DNA of 64,000 bases. It comes from Corallococcus sp. Its GTDB lineage: Bacteria > Bacillota > Clostridia > Christensenellales > CAG-314. The translations under genes were made by a program, and so were the position numbers. Of this stretch, positions 63,835 to 64,000 are shown piece after piece; the stretch's first letter is position 1, and every line of letters begins with the position of its first letter. The notes under the pieces were generated by a model that saw only the letters and a program-made list of their open reading frames with translations, was not told the DNA's origin and made no database searches. Location: NCBI GenBank assembly GCA_023665205.1, contig JAMPEJ010000002.1, positions 124,001 to 188,000 on the forward strand. Direction: 5' to 3'.

Positions 63835-64000
63835 ACTGTTTATTTCTTGCCTCTATTTCCGCAGGCAAGCCTTCTGAAATATCGTTACAAAGTTTATCAA
63901 ACCTATCAAGAATTTCAACAATTCTGTTTTGTTCTTCAATGGGCGGTAACGGAATAACAACATTATTCAGACTGTCCGGCGTTACTTCAATTACTTTTGT
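63788..64000 (-). CDS. hsdS: Type I restriction specificity subunit, C-terminal end only
   Basis: The frame enters from the right edge and ends at 63788. It reads [20 protein letters not shown] and then [20 protein letters not shown], ending [13 protein letters not shown]. This is the conserved end of the second target-recognition domain with its long helix in HsdS. DNA specificity cannot be judged from this part. Confidence 0.92.
   Translation of the reverse strand, partial: TKVIEVTPDSLNNVVIPLPPIEEQNRIVEILDRFDKLCNDISEGLPAEIEARNKQYEYFREKLLQFNQNV

Overview
The window comes from a Bacillota genome, probably an uncultured Clostridia-type anaerobe. Three things point there: a complete gerA-type spore germinant receptor operon, Gram-positive style Shine-Dalgarno sites with TTGACA/TATAAT promoters, and Bacillota regulatory logic (SAM riboswitch on metK, CIRCE operator on hsp20, recF/gyrB/gyrA cluster). 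No rRNA gene, complete tRNA gene or CRISPR array was seen.

1-20 kb is mostly minus-strand housekeeping. The 3' part of nagA, a phosphohexomutase, an ATP-grasp ligase and an M18 aminopeptidase form one operon. Next come gerC-gerB-gerA, signal peptidase I with a DUF951 gene, an alpha/beta-hydrolase, rlmH-CPBP protease-MBL hydrolase, a GPH-type symporter, a GNAT enzyme, ychF, uppP, and a ROK regulator preceded by a strongly structured, terminator-ended RNA that I cannot name. 20-33 kb holds a SLOG protein with an operator-rich divergent promoter, hsp20 under CIRCE, a flippase-like membrane protein, prfB, secA, recD2, metK under a SAM-I riboswitch, and an RNA methyltransferase. uppP and prfB are each accompanied by an exact partial copy of their own sequence. 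33.2-34.0 kb has no gene but carries an array of hairpins with unrelated stems and a similar core. 34-46 kb holds a heterodimeric ABC exporter behind a 22-codon leader ORF and terminator, then cvpA, argS, gyrA, gyrB and recF. 46.7-49.5 kb encodes two secreted surface proteins.

From about 49.8 kb the sequence is accessory: more AT-rich, with defence and mobile genes. It contains an XRE regulator with an AIPR-type protein; a 3' fragment of tRNA-Gln with its terminator, next to a broken integrase N-terminus; a mini-operon of very small genes behind a repressible-looking promoter; and a Mob/Pre-like protein. The most striking part is a two-gene operon at 54.2-57.9 kb. A 779-residue protein ending in an RNase III catalytic domain (all four acidic residues present) is followed by a prokaryotic viperin homologue fused to a DUF2325-like domain. 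A frameshifted sigma/HTH gene, a BRO-N-Fic fusion, hsdR, an ADP-ribosyltransferase-like gene and the end of hsdS fill the right end. The region reads as a defence island, and the RNase III/viperin-DUF2325 pair is my best candidate for an undescribed system.
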